Shown piece by piece: positions 21,555-30,265 of a DNA stretch of 64,000 nt. Numbering within the stretch: the stretch's first letter is position 1; every line of letters begins with the position of its first letter. A program made the translations under genes and the position numbers. The stretch lies in contig CAVVSR010000002.1 of the NCBI GenBank assembly GCA_963750935.1, forward strand, positions 50,226-114,225, in the 5' to 3' direction. Origin of the DNA: JACCXG01 sp963750935 (GTDB taxonomy: Bacteria > Acidobacteriota > Vicinamibacteria > Vicinamibacterales > 2-12-FULL-66-21). The notes beneath the pieces are model-generated. The model worked only from the letters and a program-made list of their open reading frames with translations. It had not been told where the DNA came from and searched no databases.

Positions 21555-23150
21555 ATGAGAGCCTTCGTTCGACACGCAACCGCGGCCGTCCTGTTCGCCG
21601 CCGGCCTGACTTCGTCTGCCGTCTACTCCCACGCGCACCAACAGCAGCGCCCACGCCGACACCTCAGCCGCCTGCCGCGACGACCCCGGAGCCAGGAAGG
21701 GCCGGCGGTGGACGCGGGCGCGGCAACCCGACCGCCCAGCTCTACCTGGAGCGCTGTGCCGGCTGCCATGGAACCAGTACGGTCGTCGGCAGGCACCAGT
21801 CGCTCTTCGACGACACCTGGACGCGCGTCAAGACCGACGACGACATGGTCAGCGTGATCGCGAACGGCATCCCGCAGACCGAAATGGTTCCCCAGAAGGA
21901 CCTGCTCACCGAGCAGCAGATCTGGCAGCTCGTCACCTACATCCGCCTGCAGGCCGGCAGCCTCAAGCCGAAGCCGTTCGTGGCCGATCCCGATGGTCAG
22001 ATCGTCAAGTCCGAGAAGCAGACGCTCCGCATCGAGGTCGTCGCCCGGGACATCGAAACGCCGTGGGGGCTGGCGTTCCTGCCCGACGGCCGCCTGCTGA
22101 TCACCGAGCGGCCGGGCCGGCTCCGCATCCTCGAGAAGGGCAAGCTGCTGCCGCCGGTGAGCGGCACGCCCAAAGTGTGGGAGCGGCAGGACGGCGGCCT
22201 GTTCGACGTCGAGGTGCATCCGCAGTACGCGAAGAACGGCTGGATCTACCTGGCCTACTCCGAGACCGTTCCGAACTACGTGCCGCCGGCCGACAAGCCG
22301 GATGCCGCGCCGCCCGCGAACCCCGGCGGACGCGGTGGCAACCAGCCGCCCAGCATTCCGTCGATGACGGTGGTCGTGCGCGGCAAGATCAACGCGACGA
22401 AACGAGTGGGTCGAGCAGCAGGTCCTCTTCCGCGCCGCCCCGGAGCTCTACACCACCAACAACTCGCACTACGGATCGCGGTTCATCTTCGATCGTCAGG
22501 GGCATCTCTTCTACACCATCGGCGAGCGCGGCGTCCCGGCGAACGCGCAGGACCTGACGAACCCGCTCGGCAAGATCCACCGCGTCAATGACGACGGCTC
22601 GGTGCCGAAGGACAATCCGTTCGTCGGCAAGGCGGGCGCGGTGCCGACGATCTGGAGCTACGGCCATCGCAATCCGCAGGGGCTCGCCTGGGATCCGGTG
22701 AGCGGCAAGCTGTGGGCGTCGGAACACGGTCCGCAGGGCGGCGACGAGGTCAACATCATCGAGCCGGGGAAGAACTACGGATGGGGCGTGATCACGCACG
22801 GCATCGAGCCCGGCATCACCAAGCGCGCCGAACCGGGGATGGAGCAGCCGATCGTCTACTACACGCCGACGGTCGCCCCGAGCGGGATGCTGTTCTACAC
22901 CGGGACGCAGTACCCGGCGTGGAAGAACAACCTCTTGATGGGGACGATGGCAGGGCAGCACCTGCGCCGGCTGGAGATCGCCGGCGACAAGGTGACGCAC
23001 CAGGAGGCCGTGTTCACCGAGTACGGCCGCGTCCGCGACGTCGTCATGGGACCTGAGGGCTATCTCTACGTCATTCTGCAGAGGCCCGGGCAGCCGGTGT
23101 CGCAATCGACCGAGGGCCTGGTCGCCCGCCTGGTGCCGGTGCAGAAGTAG
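21555..23150 (+). CDS. Secreted cytochrome c / PQQ sugar (sorbosone-type) dehydrogenase fusion, two frameshifts
   Basis: The signal peptide MRAFVRHATAAVLFAAGLT starts at ATG 21555. The frame must change near 21645 to read the Pro-rich linker and a single haem site (LYLERCAGCHGTS), then again near 22400, where an extra A splits the dehydrogenase. The domain after residue about 150 is a six-bladed glucose/sorbosone dehydrogenase: TPWGLAFLPDGRLLITERPG, GLFDVEVHPQYAKNGWIYL, YGHRNPQGLAWDP, EHGPQGGDEVNIIEPGKNYG and the closing LVARLVPVQK. It would oxidise aldoses in the periplasm with PQQ and pass electrons to its own haem. The product, an aldonic acid, would suit the sugar-acid pathways elsewhere in the window. 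Confidence 0.82.
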
Positions 23151-23157
23151 GAGACGC

Positions 23158-24450
23158 ATGGACAGGCGTGAGTTCCTGGGCACGGCAATCGGCGCGGTGG
23201 CGGTCAGCCGGTCGTGGGCGGTGAGCGGCGCGCCGGCGCAGGGCGGGGTGCAGGGCGCGAACGATCGCATCCGCGTGGCGTTGATCGGCGCGGGCAGCCG
23301 CGGCAACGGCGTGATGAACTCGTGGCTGAAGCATGCCGACAGCACGTTCGTGGCGGTCTGTGACGTCGCGCGCGATCGCCTGGACAACACCGCGTCGAAG
23401 CTCGCGGCGTCGAGCGGGCAGAAGGTCGACGCCTACGAGGACTACCGGCGGATTCTCGAGCGCAAGGATATCGACGCGGTGCTGATCGCGACGCCGGATC
23501 ACTGGCACAGCCCGATGACCGTCGAGGCCTGCGCCGCCGGCAAGGACGTCTACTGCGAAAAGCCGGTGTCGAACGGGATCGAGCCGGCGCTGAAGATGGT
23601 CGACGCCGCCCGCCAGCACAATCGCGTCGTCCAGATCGGGTTGCAGCAGCGGTCGTGGCCGCACTTCGTCGAGGCGGCGAAGCTGATTCAGGACGGCGGG
23701 GTCGGCGCGTCGAACCATGTGGTGATGACGCCGCCGCCGGGCGGCAGTGGCGGCGGGCAGAAGCCGCTGACGCCAACCGACCCGCCGCCGACGCTGAACT
23801 GGGAGATGTTCCAGGGGCCGGCGGCGAGGAAGCCGTTCGTGGAGCAGCGCCTCAACTGGCGCGGGTGGTTCGACTACGGCGGCGGCGAGATCACCGACTG
23901 GGGCGTGCACATCGTCGACGTCATGCACTGGTTCCTGAAGATGGACGAGCAGACGCCGCAGCTGGTGCAGGCCTCGGCGCAGTACGTGCGGGCGCCGGTG
24001 AATCCCGAGCGGGTGCCCGACACCTACGTGGTCACGATGCGGTACGACAAGGTCGTGGCGACCCTGTCGAACGCGGCGCTGATCGGCCCCGACGACGAGC
24101 CGTGGTGGGGCAACTACTTCTTCGGCGACAAGGCGATCATGCTGATCAACCGCGAGGGCTACGAGGTGAGGCCGCGGCGGTCGGGCAGCGGCGCGGCGCG
24201 CCAGCCGCTGACGACGGCGGCGAAGGTCGGATTCTCCGGACCGATCGACGCCAATCCGATGAAGGTCGATCCGACGTCGGCGCACGTGCGCGACTTCCTC
24301 GACTGCATGCGCTCGCGCAAGCGCCCCTCCGCCGATATCGCGATCGGGTTCAATTCGACGCTGCCGACCCTGCTGGCGATCGAGTCGGTGAAGGCCGGCG
24401 GCAAGGCGTTCACGTGGGATCGCGCAGCCAGGCGGGCCCGCGAAGTCTGA
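23158..24450 (+). CDS. Gfo/Idh/MocA-family oxidoreductase with Tat signal
   Basis: A 430-residue protein with a twin-arginine-type leader (MDRREFLGTAIGAVAVS). The Rossmann motif VALIGAGSRGNG begins near residue 42, the signature EKP is in DVYCEKPVSNGIEP, and the C-terminal alpha/beta domain has WRGWFDYGGGEITDWGVH with the conserved acidic/His pair. The family uses tightly bound NAD(P) to oxidise or reduce sugars or their derivatives. It starts seven bases after the sugar dehydrogenase stop, so the pair is likely one operon. The substrate cannot be read from the sequence. Confidence 0.88.
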   Translation: MDRREFLGTAIGAVAVSRSWAVSGAPAQGGVQGANDRIRVALIGAGSRGNGVMNSWLKHADSTFVAVCDVARDRLDNTASKLAASSGQKVDAYEDYRRILERKDIDAVLIATPDHWHSPMTVEACAAGKDVYCEKPVSNGIEPALKMVDAARQHNRVVQIGLQQRSWPHFVEAAKLIQDGGVGASNHVVMTPPPGGSGGGQKPLTPTDPPPTLNWEMFQGPAARKPFVEQRLNWRGWFDYGGGEITDWGVHIVDVMHWFLKMDEQTPQLVQASAQYVRAPVNPERVPDTYVVTMRYDKVVATLSNAALIGPDDEPWWGNYFFGDKAIMLINREGYEVRPRRSGSGAARQPLTTAAKVGFSGPIDANPMKVDPTSAHVRDFLDCMRSRKRPSADIAIGFNSTLPTLLAIESVKAGGKAFTWDRAARRAREV

Positions 24451-24495
24451 TCGGTTCTGTTTGACAGTCATGGTGAGCCACTCCAAGGAGGAGTC

Positions 24496-26055
24496 ATGAG
24501 ATGGAACGAGTCAAGGGCACCGCTGGCGGCTGCGGCCTGCGCGGCGGTGGCCTTGTGCGCCGGCGCAATCGTCCCGGCGCAGCAGCCGCCGGCGGGCCAG
24601 GCGCCGCCGGGACAGGGACGCGGCGGGGGCGGCGGAGGCGGGCCGGTGGCGGCGAGGCTGTTCCTCGCGGTTGACGGCGACAAGGATGCCGCGGTCACGC
24701 GGGCCGAGATGAAGACGGCATTCGGGCGCTGGTTCACGGAGTGGGACACGGCCAAGGCCGGTTCGCTGTCGCAGGACGAGATCACCGCGGGATTGAACGC
24801 GGCGCTGCCGCAGGCCCCGGCGGCGGCGCCGGCCGGCCCGCCGCAAGCTGCCGAGTGCGGCGGCCGCAGCTCGAACCCGCAGACCGCCTGTCCCCAGGAC
24901 GTGCAGGCGATGATCGCGGCGCTCCCGGCAACGGCGCCGGCCAAGCCGCGGCAGCCGCGCAAGGTGCTGGTGCTCGCGAAGTCCGCCGGCTTCGTGCACT
25001 CCTCGATTCCGCTCGCGGCGCGCACCATCGAGGAACTGGGCAAGAAGACCGGCGCGTGGACGGCGACGACGAGCTGGAACCCGGCCGACGTCAACGAACA
25101 GAACCTGAAGCAGTACGACGCGATCTTCCTGGCGAGCACGACCGGGGAATTCCTCGACGACCCGAGCGACGCGGCGGCGACTGCCGCGCGGAAGAAGGCG
25201 TTGCTCGATTTCGTCAGGGGAGGGAAGGGACTGGCCGGCATTCATGCGTCGAGTGATTCGTATCATCGCAGCGGTCCCGCGCCAGCGGCGGCGGCTCCAC
25301 CGGCGGCGGCCACCGCGCCGAATCCGCAGGGCCGGGCCGGCGGCGGCCGCGGACCTGGCGGCGGCCGCGGCGGCGGTCAGGTCGGCACGCTCGCGGCGCT
25401 GTTCGTGTCGCAGGGGGACAAGAACAGCGATCAGCGCGTGAGCCTTGCCGAGTTCACCGCGCTCTCGGATGTGTGGTTCGACCGGATCACGCCGGACAAG
25501 GCGCAGAGCGTCAGCCAGGCGGACTTCGCCAAGCGCTTCGCCGTCGTGATGCCGCCGCCCGGGCCGACCGTGCAGGGTCGCGCGACGCGCCTCGAGCCGG
25601 ACACCGAGGTCGGCACCTGGCCGGAGTGGAACAACATGATCGGCGGCTTCTTCAAGTTCCACTGGAACGACGGCCAGCAGATCACCTACAAGATCGACGA
25701 GCCGAACCACCCGCTGAACGCGCCGTTCAAGAAGGTCAAGCTGCCGTTCGTGATCGCCGACGAGACCTACACCTTCGGCCGCGAGACGTATTCACGCAAG
25801 AACCTCCGCATCCTCACCAGCATCGACTACAACGCGATGAGCGCGGAGGACAAGGCCAAGGAATCGAATCCACGGGCCGACGGCGACTACGGACTGAGCT
25901 GGATCAAGCGTGACGGCAAGGGCCGTGTCTTCTACATGGCGCACGGGCACAACGAGAAGATCTATGCGATCACGCCGCTGCTCGAGCACCTGTTGTATGG
26001 GATGCAGTACACGCTCGGCGACCTGCCGGCCGACGACAGCCCGAGCGTGAAGTAG
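24496..26055 (+). CDS. Secreted ThuA-domain protein interrupted by an EF-hand-containing insert
   Basis: 519 residues with a signal peptide (about 1-29) and a clear AAGGAGG ribosome site. Residues about 50-105 contain a first EF-hand-like segment (AVDGDKDAAVTRAEM). The ThuA (glutamine-amidotransferase-like trehalose-utilisation) domain begins at KVLVLAKSAGFVHSSIP near residue 155 and reaches GKGLAGIHASSDSYH near 250. Then comes a Gly/Pro-rich and EF-hand insert (SQGDKNSDQRVSLAEF) of about 120 residues. ThuA resumes at WPEWNNMIGGFFKFHW near residue 375 and ends with RVFYMAHGHNEKIYAI. So calcium-binding modules are nested inside the fold. ThuA proteins are thought to act on sugars or their derivatives; the reaction is unknown. 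Confidence 0.85.
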   Translation: MRWNESRAPLAAAACAAVALCAGAIVPAQQPPAGQAPPGQGRGGGGGGGPVAARLFLAVDGDKDAAVTRAEMKTAFGRWFTEWDTAKAGSLSQDEITAGLNAALPQAPAAAPAGPPQAAECGGRSSNPQTACPQDVQAMIAALPATAPAKPRQPRKVLVLAKSAGFVHSSIPLAARTIEELGKKTGAWTATTSWNPADVNEQNLKQYDAIFLASTTGEFLDDPSDAAATAARKKALLDFVRGGKGLAGIHASSDSYHRSGPAPAAAAPPAAATAPNPQGRAGGGRGPGGGRGGGQVGTLAALFVSQGDKNSDQRVSLAEFTALSDVWFDRITPDKAQSVSQADFAKRFAVVMPPPGPTVQGRATRLEPDTEVGTWPEWNNMIGGFFKFHWNDGQQITYKIDEPNHPLNAPFKKVKLPFVIADETYTFGRETYSRKNLRILTSIDYNAMSAEDKAKESNPRADGDYGLSWIKRDGKGRVFYMAHGHNEKIYAITPLLEHLLYGMQYTLGDLPADDSPSVK

Positions 26056-26092
26056 CGGCCCGCCGCCTCGCGCGGCGTTCCGCACCCATCGC

Positions 26093-26896
26093 GTGCAGCC
26101 CATTCTCGAACTGAGCGACGCGACGGTCGTCAAAGGCGACCGTCGCGTGCTCGACGGCCTGAACCTGACCATCCGTGCCGGCGAGCACACCGTCATCCTC
26201 GGCCCGAACGGCGCCGGCAAGTCGGTGCTGGTCGGCCTGCTCACCCACAGCGAACGTCCGCTGGCGCGGACCGACGGTACTCCGCCGGTCCGCGTCTTCG
26301 GCGAGGACAGCTGGAACATCTTCGATCTCCGCTCGCAGCTCGGCGTCGTCTCGGCGGCGCTGCACCAGCACTTCGTGAGCGGCAACAGCGAGGGGAGGAT
26401 CACCGGCGAGGCGGCGGTGCTCTCGACGTTCCTCAACTCCTACGGCATCCTGCGCTACGGCGCCGTCACCGACGCGATGCGCGAGCGGACCGCGCTGGCG
26501 CTGCAGACGGTCGGCGCGTCGCACCTGGCGCGGCGGCGGCTCGATCGGATGTCGAGCGGCGAAGCGCGGCGCGTCATGCTGGCGCGCGTGCTCGCCACCT
26601 CCCCGCGGGCGCTCGTGCTCGACGAGCCGACGACTGGACTCGATCTGGTGGCCCGGCACGGCTTCCTGGAGCGGGTCCGCGCGATCGCGCGCGCGGGCAC
26701 GACGCTGATCCTGATCACGCATCACATCGAGGAGATCGTGCCGGAGATCGAGCGGGTCATCCTGCTGCGGGACGGCCGCGTCGCCGCCGACGGGCCCAAG
26801 GCAGAGGTCCTGACCGCGGAGCGCCTCACCGCGCTGTTCGGGTTCCCGCTCACGCTCGAGCAGCGGGACGGATACCATTACGCGTGGCCGGCATGA
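26093..26896 (+). CDS. ABC transporter-type ATP-binding protein
   Basis: About 267 residues starting at GTG 26093. Walker A is LGPNGAGKSVL, the signature is MSSGEARRVMLAR, Walker B is ALVLDEPTTGLD, and the switch His is in ILITHHIEE. One complete nucleotide-binding domain is present, with no membrane segment and no permease gene nearby. The arrangement and the C-terminal GFPLTLEQRDGYHYAW resemble the single-domain ModF/YlmA-like cytosolic ATPases. Its partner and substrate are unknown. Confidence 0.85.
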   Translation: MQPILELSDATVVKGDRRVLDGLNLTIRAGEHTVILGPNGAGKSVLVGLLTHSERPLARTDGTPPVRVFGEDSWNIFDLRSQLGVVSAALHQHFVSGNSEGRITGEAAVLSTFLNSYGILRYGAVTDAMRERTALALQTVGASHLARRRLDRMSSGEARRVMLARVLATSPRALVLDEPTTGLDLVARHGFLERVRAIARAGTTLILITHHIEEIVPEIERVILLRDGRVAADGPKAEVLTAERLTALFGFPLTLEQRDGYHYAWPA

Positions 26897-26940
26897 CCGC
26901 GAGGGTCGCCCGGCAGCATTCTTCTTTCGAGGAGCCAGAC

Positions 26941-27426
26941 ATGAGAAGCCATCCGGTTCGACTGGGACTGTTCATCGCGGCGATTGCCTGTGCCGCCGCG
27001 TTCGCGCAGGCGCCGCCCAACTTCGCAGGCAAGTGGACGCTCGTGCCCGACGCGGCCGCCGGCGGCGGTCGCGGCGGCTTCGGCGGCCTCGGTCAGTCCG
27101 CCACGATCGTGCAGGACGCCACCACCCTGACGATCACCCGGACCACCCAGGCCGGCGAGTTCACCAGCACCTACAAACTGGATGGCACCGAGAGCAAGAA
27201 CACGATGACCATCCAGGGGAACGCGGTGGAGCAGCTGTCGAAGGCCAAGTGGGACGGCGCCAAGCTGCTCATCAGCACGTCGATGAGCTTCAACGGGACC
27301 CCGGTCGAGACCAGCATGACGATGGCGCTCGACCCGTCGGGCAGCCTGATCGTCGAGTCGACACGGCCCGACTTCCAGGGCGGCGGCGCGCCGGTCACGA
27401 CCAAGACGAGTTACAAGAAGGGCTAA
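26941..27426 (+). CDS. Small secreted protein of unknown function
   Basis: 161 residues beginning with a signal peptide (MRSHPVRLGLFIAAIACAAA) that ends near AFAQA, behind a GAGGAG ribosome site. The mature protein opens with NFAGKWTLVPD and a Gly/Arg-rich stretch, followed by regular beta strands (ATTLTITRTTQAGEF, TSTYKLDGTESKN, LIVESTRPDF). The pattern suggests a lipocalin-like small beta-barrel of the kind often found in acidobacterial secretomes. No catalytic motif is visible. It lies 44 bases after the ABC gene. Confidence 0.75.
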   Translation: MRSHPVRLGLFIAAIACAAAFAQAPPNFAGKWTLVPDAAAGGGRGGFGGLGQSATIVQDATTLTITRTTQAGEFTSTYKLDGTESKNTMTIQGNAVEQLSKAKWDGAKLLISTSMSFNGTPVETSMTMALDPSGSLIVESTRPDFQGGGAPVTTKTSYKKG

Positions 27427-27510
27427 ACGGGAAGCGGGAAGCGGGAAGCGGGAAGCGGGAGCGGGAAGGGCGGGAAACGGGAGCGGGAAGCGGGAAGCGG
27501 GTAACTGACG
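27427..27510. repeat. Heptanucleotide tandem repeat, GGGAAGC type
   Basis: About ten head-to-tail copies of GGGAAGC with a few shortened units (GGGAGC, GGGAAGG) fill the gap between two convergent genes, starting right after the stop codon at 27426. It is purine-only on the plus strand apart from the C of each unit, and it does not form an inverted repeat. Confidence 0.85.
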
Positions 27511-27514
27511 GCTT

Positions 27515-28321
27515 TCAGCGCGGCAGCTCCGATACCAGCACTTCTCGCGTGCTGCGCTGAATCGAATACAGCAGCCGCGTATCGCGGTCGAGTGCGATGC
27601 CCTGGCCTTCGCTCTCGACCGCCATTATTTCGCGCAGGACGAGTGTCGGGCCCGACGCCGGCACGTCGATCACGTACAGCTCCGGCGCGTGGTGTCCGGT
27701 GGTGTGGAGTCGGTTCGAACGGGCCCAGGTGCCTCCCGAGCTGCTCATGCCGTCCCAGCGCTGGACCACGTCCTGCGGGAACAGCCAGGTCTGCTTCGGA
27801 CGCCATCGCCGGTCGAACTTGACCAGCGTGGTGGCCTCCGGTCCCTTGCCCGGTTCGCCCCCCTTCCCCGCGTAGTGCGCGAACACGACCCACCAGTCGC
27901 GGGCGGTACGTTCCACCCACGTCGCCGAGCCATAGCCTGCGGGCAGCGGAATCGTCCGGACGTGCGTCATCGTCCCCGTGTCGAACTCCTCGATCGAGCT
28001 CACCATCGGGGTTTCCGGATAGTTGGAGTGCGCGCAGTACAGGCTGCGGCCGAGGACGATGCCGCTGTTGAGATGGGTGACGCGGCCGCCGGGCTGTTCT
28101 CGCCAGCCCGCGACCCGCGTCCCCGTGCGCTTGTCGTACTTGCCGATTTCCGCGCTGCCGATCGCGTAGAAGAACCGGCCGTCCACCGCGACCGCCTGAC
28201 TCGCTTCGGGCGCCGCATGGCGCCGGACCACGCGTGCGGGGCGCTGTGCTTCGGAGGAGATGATCTGGGCGAAGTCTCCGGAGCAAGCCGCGGCGCGGCG
28301 AGCGCCGCGAAGCCGCGCCAC
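27515..28321 (-). CDS. Uncharacterised beta-propeller-like protein
   Basis: About 268 residues with no recognised family. Repeated blade-like strands are visible (FYAIGSAEIGKYDKRTG, SLYCAHSNYPETPMVSS, DWWVVFAHYAGKGG, ELYVIDVPASGPTLVLREI, LLYSIQRSTREVLVSEL), similar to cytoplasmic or extracellular propellers that bind small ligands. The N-terminal segment (MARLRGARRAAACSG) is encoded by the dispersed GC-rich element at 28258-28390. The native start may therefore have been replaced, or the true start lies inside, and the chosen start is weak. A signal peptide is not evident. Confidence 0.55.
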   Translation of the reverse strand: MARLRGARRAAACSGDFAQIISSEAQRPARVVRRHAAPEASQAVAVDGRFFYAIGSAEIGKYDKRTGTRVAGWREQPGGRVTHLNSGIVLGRSLYCAHSNYPETPMVSSIEEFDTGTMTHVRTIPLPAGYGSATWVERTARDWWVVFAHYAGKGGEPGKGPEATTLVKFDRRWRPKQTWLFPQDVVQRWDGMSSSGGTWARSNRLHTTGHHAPELYVIDVPASGPTLVLREIMAVESEGQGIALDRDTRLLYSIQRSTREVLVSELPR

Positions 28322-28390
28322 GCGAACGGAGCGGGGCGCAGGGGGCCCCGCGAGAGAGCGTGTAAGGGGTCCGGGGACGAAGTCCCCGGA
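28258..28390 (+). repeat. Dispersed two-hairpin GC-rich element, copy A
   Basis: Hairpin 1 is GCGGGGC (28331-28337) paired with GCCCCGC (28345-28351). Hairpin 2 is a perfect TCCGGGGAC-GAA-GTCCCCGGA (28370-28390). Matching copies are at 47091-47172 and 63622-63714. This copy lies between two minus-strand genes, so it is antisense to them. Confidence 0.7.
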
Positions 28391-28438
28391 TCAAAGAGAA
28401 GCCTCAGGAGAATCGCGGCGGCGGTGGAACGAGCCACA

Positions 28439-29275
28439 TCAGCGGGCGCGGCTCGCCGACCAGCTGCCGTTGGTGCCGCCGGACTTGATGCTGCCCGACA
28501 TCGCGTCGCCAGCCACGCGGCCCGTGTACTCGATGTCGCCGGCCGTGAACGTGACCAGATCGCCGCGCAGGCGTCCGTTGACCGCGAGCGGCTTGCCGTT
28601 CGCCGTCAGCGTGCCGGAGATCATCTGGAACTCCTGCTTCAGCGCCAAATCGCCCTGCGGCAGCTTCCAGTTCCCCTCGACCCGCGCGGGCACGATCCAG
28701 AGCAGCGACTTGCACCAGCTGACGCAGTCGCCGGCGACGGTCTCGCTCTCGTCCTCGGTCCAGCCCTCGGGCGCGAACGTGTTGCCGACGATCCGCGTCC
28801 CCGGCGGCAGCGCCAGGAACTTCGGCAGCAGCTTGTTCATGTTGTGCGGCAGCAGGAACAGCGCCAGCACGGTCGCCTTGGAGATGTCCGCCTCGTACAT
28901 GTCGCCCTGGATGAACGTCGCCTTGTCGGCCACGCCCTGGGCCTTGGCCTCCTTGCGTGAGAGCTCGACCATCTCGGGGTTGAACTCGACGCCAACGGCA
29001 GTCGCGCCGCGCTTGGCGGCGGCGATGATGTTGCGGCCGTCGCCGGATCCGAGATCCATCACGTAGTCCTGTGCGGTGACCTTGGCCATGTCGAGCATCT
29101 TCTCGACCAGGATGGCCGGGGTCGGCACCCAGACGACGTCCTTGCCGGCCTGGCCGACGGTGGGCTTGAACGGTTCGGTGGTCGCAGGCGCCGCGGTCTG
29201 CGCCGACGCCGTGGCCGCGAGGGCCGAGAGGCCCACCGCGAGCGAAACCTGAATGATTCGACGTGAAGCTCGCAC
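28439..29275 (-). CDS. Exported class I methyltransferase-fold protein, paralogue 1
   Basis: 278 residues. A signal peptide (MRASRRIIQVSLAVGLSALA, cleavage near ASAQ) precedes a complete class I SAM-methyltransferase core: motif I is VMDLGSGDGRNIIAAAK, followed by AVGVEFNPEMVELSR, FIQGDMYEADIS and ALFLLPHNMNKLLPKFL. Residues about 215-278 form a separate beta-rich tail (EFQMISGTLTANG, NGRLRGDLVTFTAGDIEY). A SAM-binding fold behind a signal peptide is odd because SAM is not expected outside the cytoplasm. It may use another ligand, or be retained at the membrane. A close paralogue lies 129 bases downstream of its start region. Confidence 0.85.
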   Translation of the reverse strand: MRASRRIIQVSLAVGLSALAATASAQTAAPATTEPFKPTVGQAGKDVVWVPTPAILVEKMLDMAKVTAQDYVMDLGSGDGRNIIAAAKRGATAVGVEFNPEMVELSRKEAKAQGVADKATFIQGDMYEADISKATVLALFLLPHNMNKLLPKFLALPPGTRIVGNTFAPEGWTEDESETVAGDCVSWCKSLLWIVPARVEGNWKLPQGDLALKQEFQMISGTLTANGKPLAVNGRLRGDLVTFTAGDIEYTGRVAGDAMSGSIKSGGTNGSWSASRAR

Positions 29276-29404
29276 GGTGCAGTCTTCCCCCTGTTGAGGT
29301 GACGAAGTTCCGAAATCCGACGCCCGACGCCGTTGCCGCGGCCTCAGCGCGTAGTGCCCGCGATCATACCCGCGACCGCAAAGCCATTGCCATGACGCGG
29401 CCGA

Positions 29405-30236
29405 CTACGGCGCCTTGGTGGCGACGAGCTTTGCAGGCGTCCCCGTCTTGGTCGATGCCTCGATGCGCCCGCTCGCGACCTGCCCCGTGTACTCGGCCTC
29501 GCCGACGGTCAGGGTGATGGCCGAGCCGCGCAGCCGGCCCCTGACCGGTGTCTTGACGCCATTCGCCCCGACGAGCGAGCCCTCGACCATCTGGAATTTC
29601 TGCGTGAGGACCAGGTCGCCCTTCTCGACGCGCCACGTGCCCGCGACCTTGGCGGGAATGACGAACAGCAGGATCGTGCACCAGTTGTCGCAATTGTCCT
29701 GCATCGTCTCGGACTGATCCGCCTCCCAGCCGTTGACCCAGAAGGTGTTGGCGACGATGCGCGAGCCGGGCCGGAGATCGAGGAATTTCGGCGCGAGCTT
29801 CTCCAGGTTGCTGGGCAGGAGGAAGAGCGCGAGGACCGTTGCCTTGGAGATGTCGGCGGCGTACATGTCGCCCTGGGCGAACATCGCCTTGTCGCCGACG
29901 CCGGCCTTGACGGCGGCCTGCCTCGAGAACTCGACGAGCTCGGCGTTGAACTCGACGCCGAGCGCGCGCGCGCCACGCCTGGCCGCGGCGATGATCGGTT
30001 CGGCCGTCGCCCGACCCGAGGTCCATCACGAAGTCCTGCGGCGTCACCTTCGCGACGTCGAGCATCCGCTGGACCATCGGCTCGGACGTCGGCACCCAGA
30101 CCGCGTCCTTGCCGGGCATGCCGACGGTCGGCTTGTAGGTCTGCGTCGCCGGCGTCTGAGCCCCGGCCGCCGCGCTCAGGGCCAGCACGATGCAGGCGGC
30201 AGACAGGATCTCGATGGTGCGCTTCGGAACTCTCAC
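29405..30236 (-). CDS. Exported class I methyltransferase-fold protein, paralogue 2, frameshifted
   Basis: The start is GTG 30236 behind GGAGGGAC, giving VRVPKRTIEILSAACIVLAL as signal peptide. The sequence then follows paralogue 1 closely (KPTVGMPGKDAVWVPTSEPM, VMDLGSGDGR) up to about 30000, where one extra G shifts the frame. The second part (FAQGDMYAADISKATVLALF onwards to VATKAP) continues the same family to the end. Joined, it is about 277 residues, the same size as its neighbour. The pair is a tandem duplication in the same direction, and it is the last part of the minus-strand block behind glcF. No known reaction can be assigned. Confidence 0.78.
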
Positions 30237-30265
30237 GTACGTCCCTCCGACGTTAAGGTGACCGA

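Noticed and set aside
27427..27510. CRISPR array
   Set aside because: The GGGAAGC units are only 7 bases and directly adjacent, without spacers; no cas genes are in the window.
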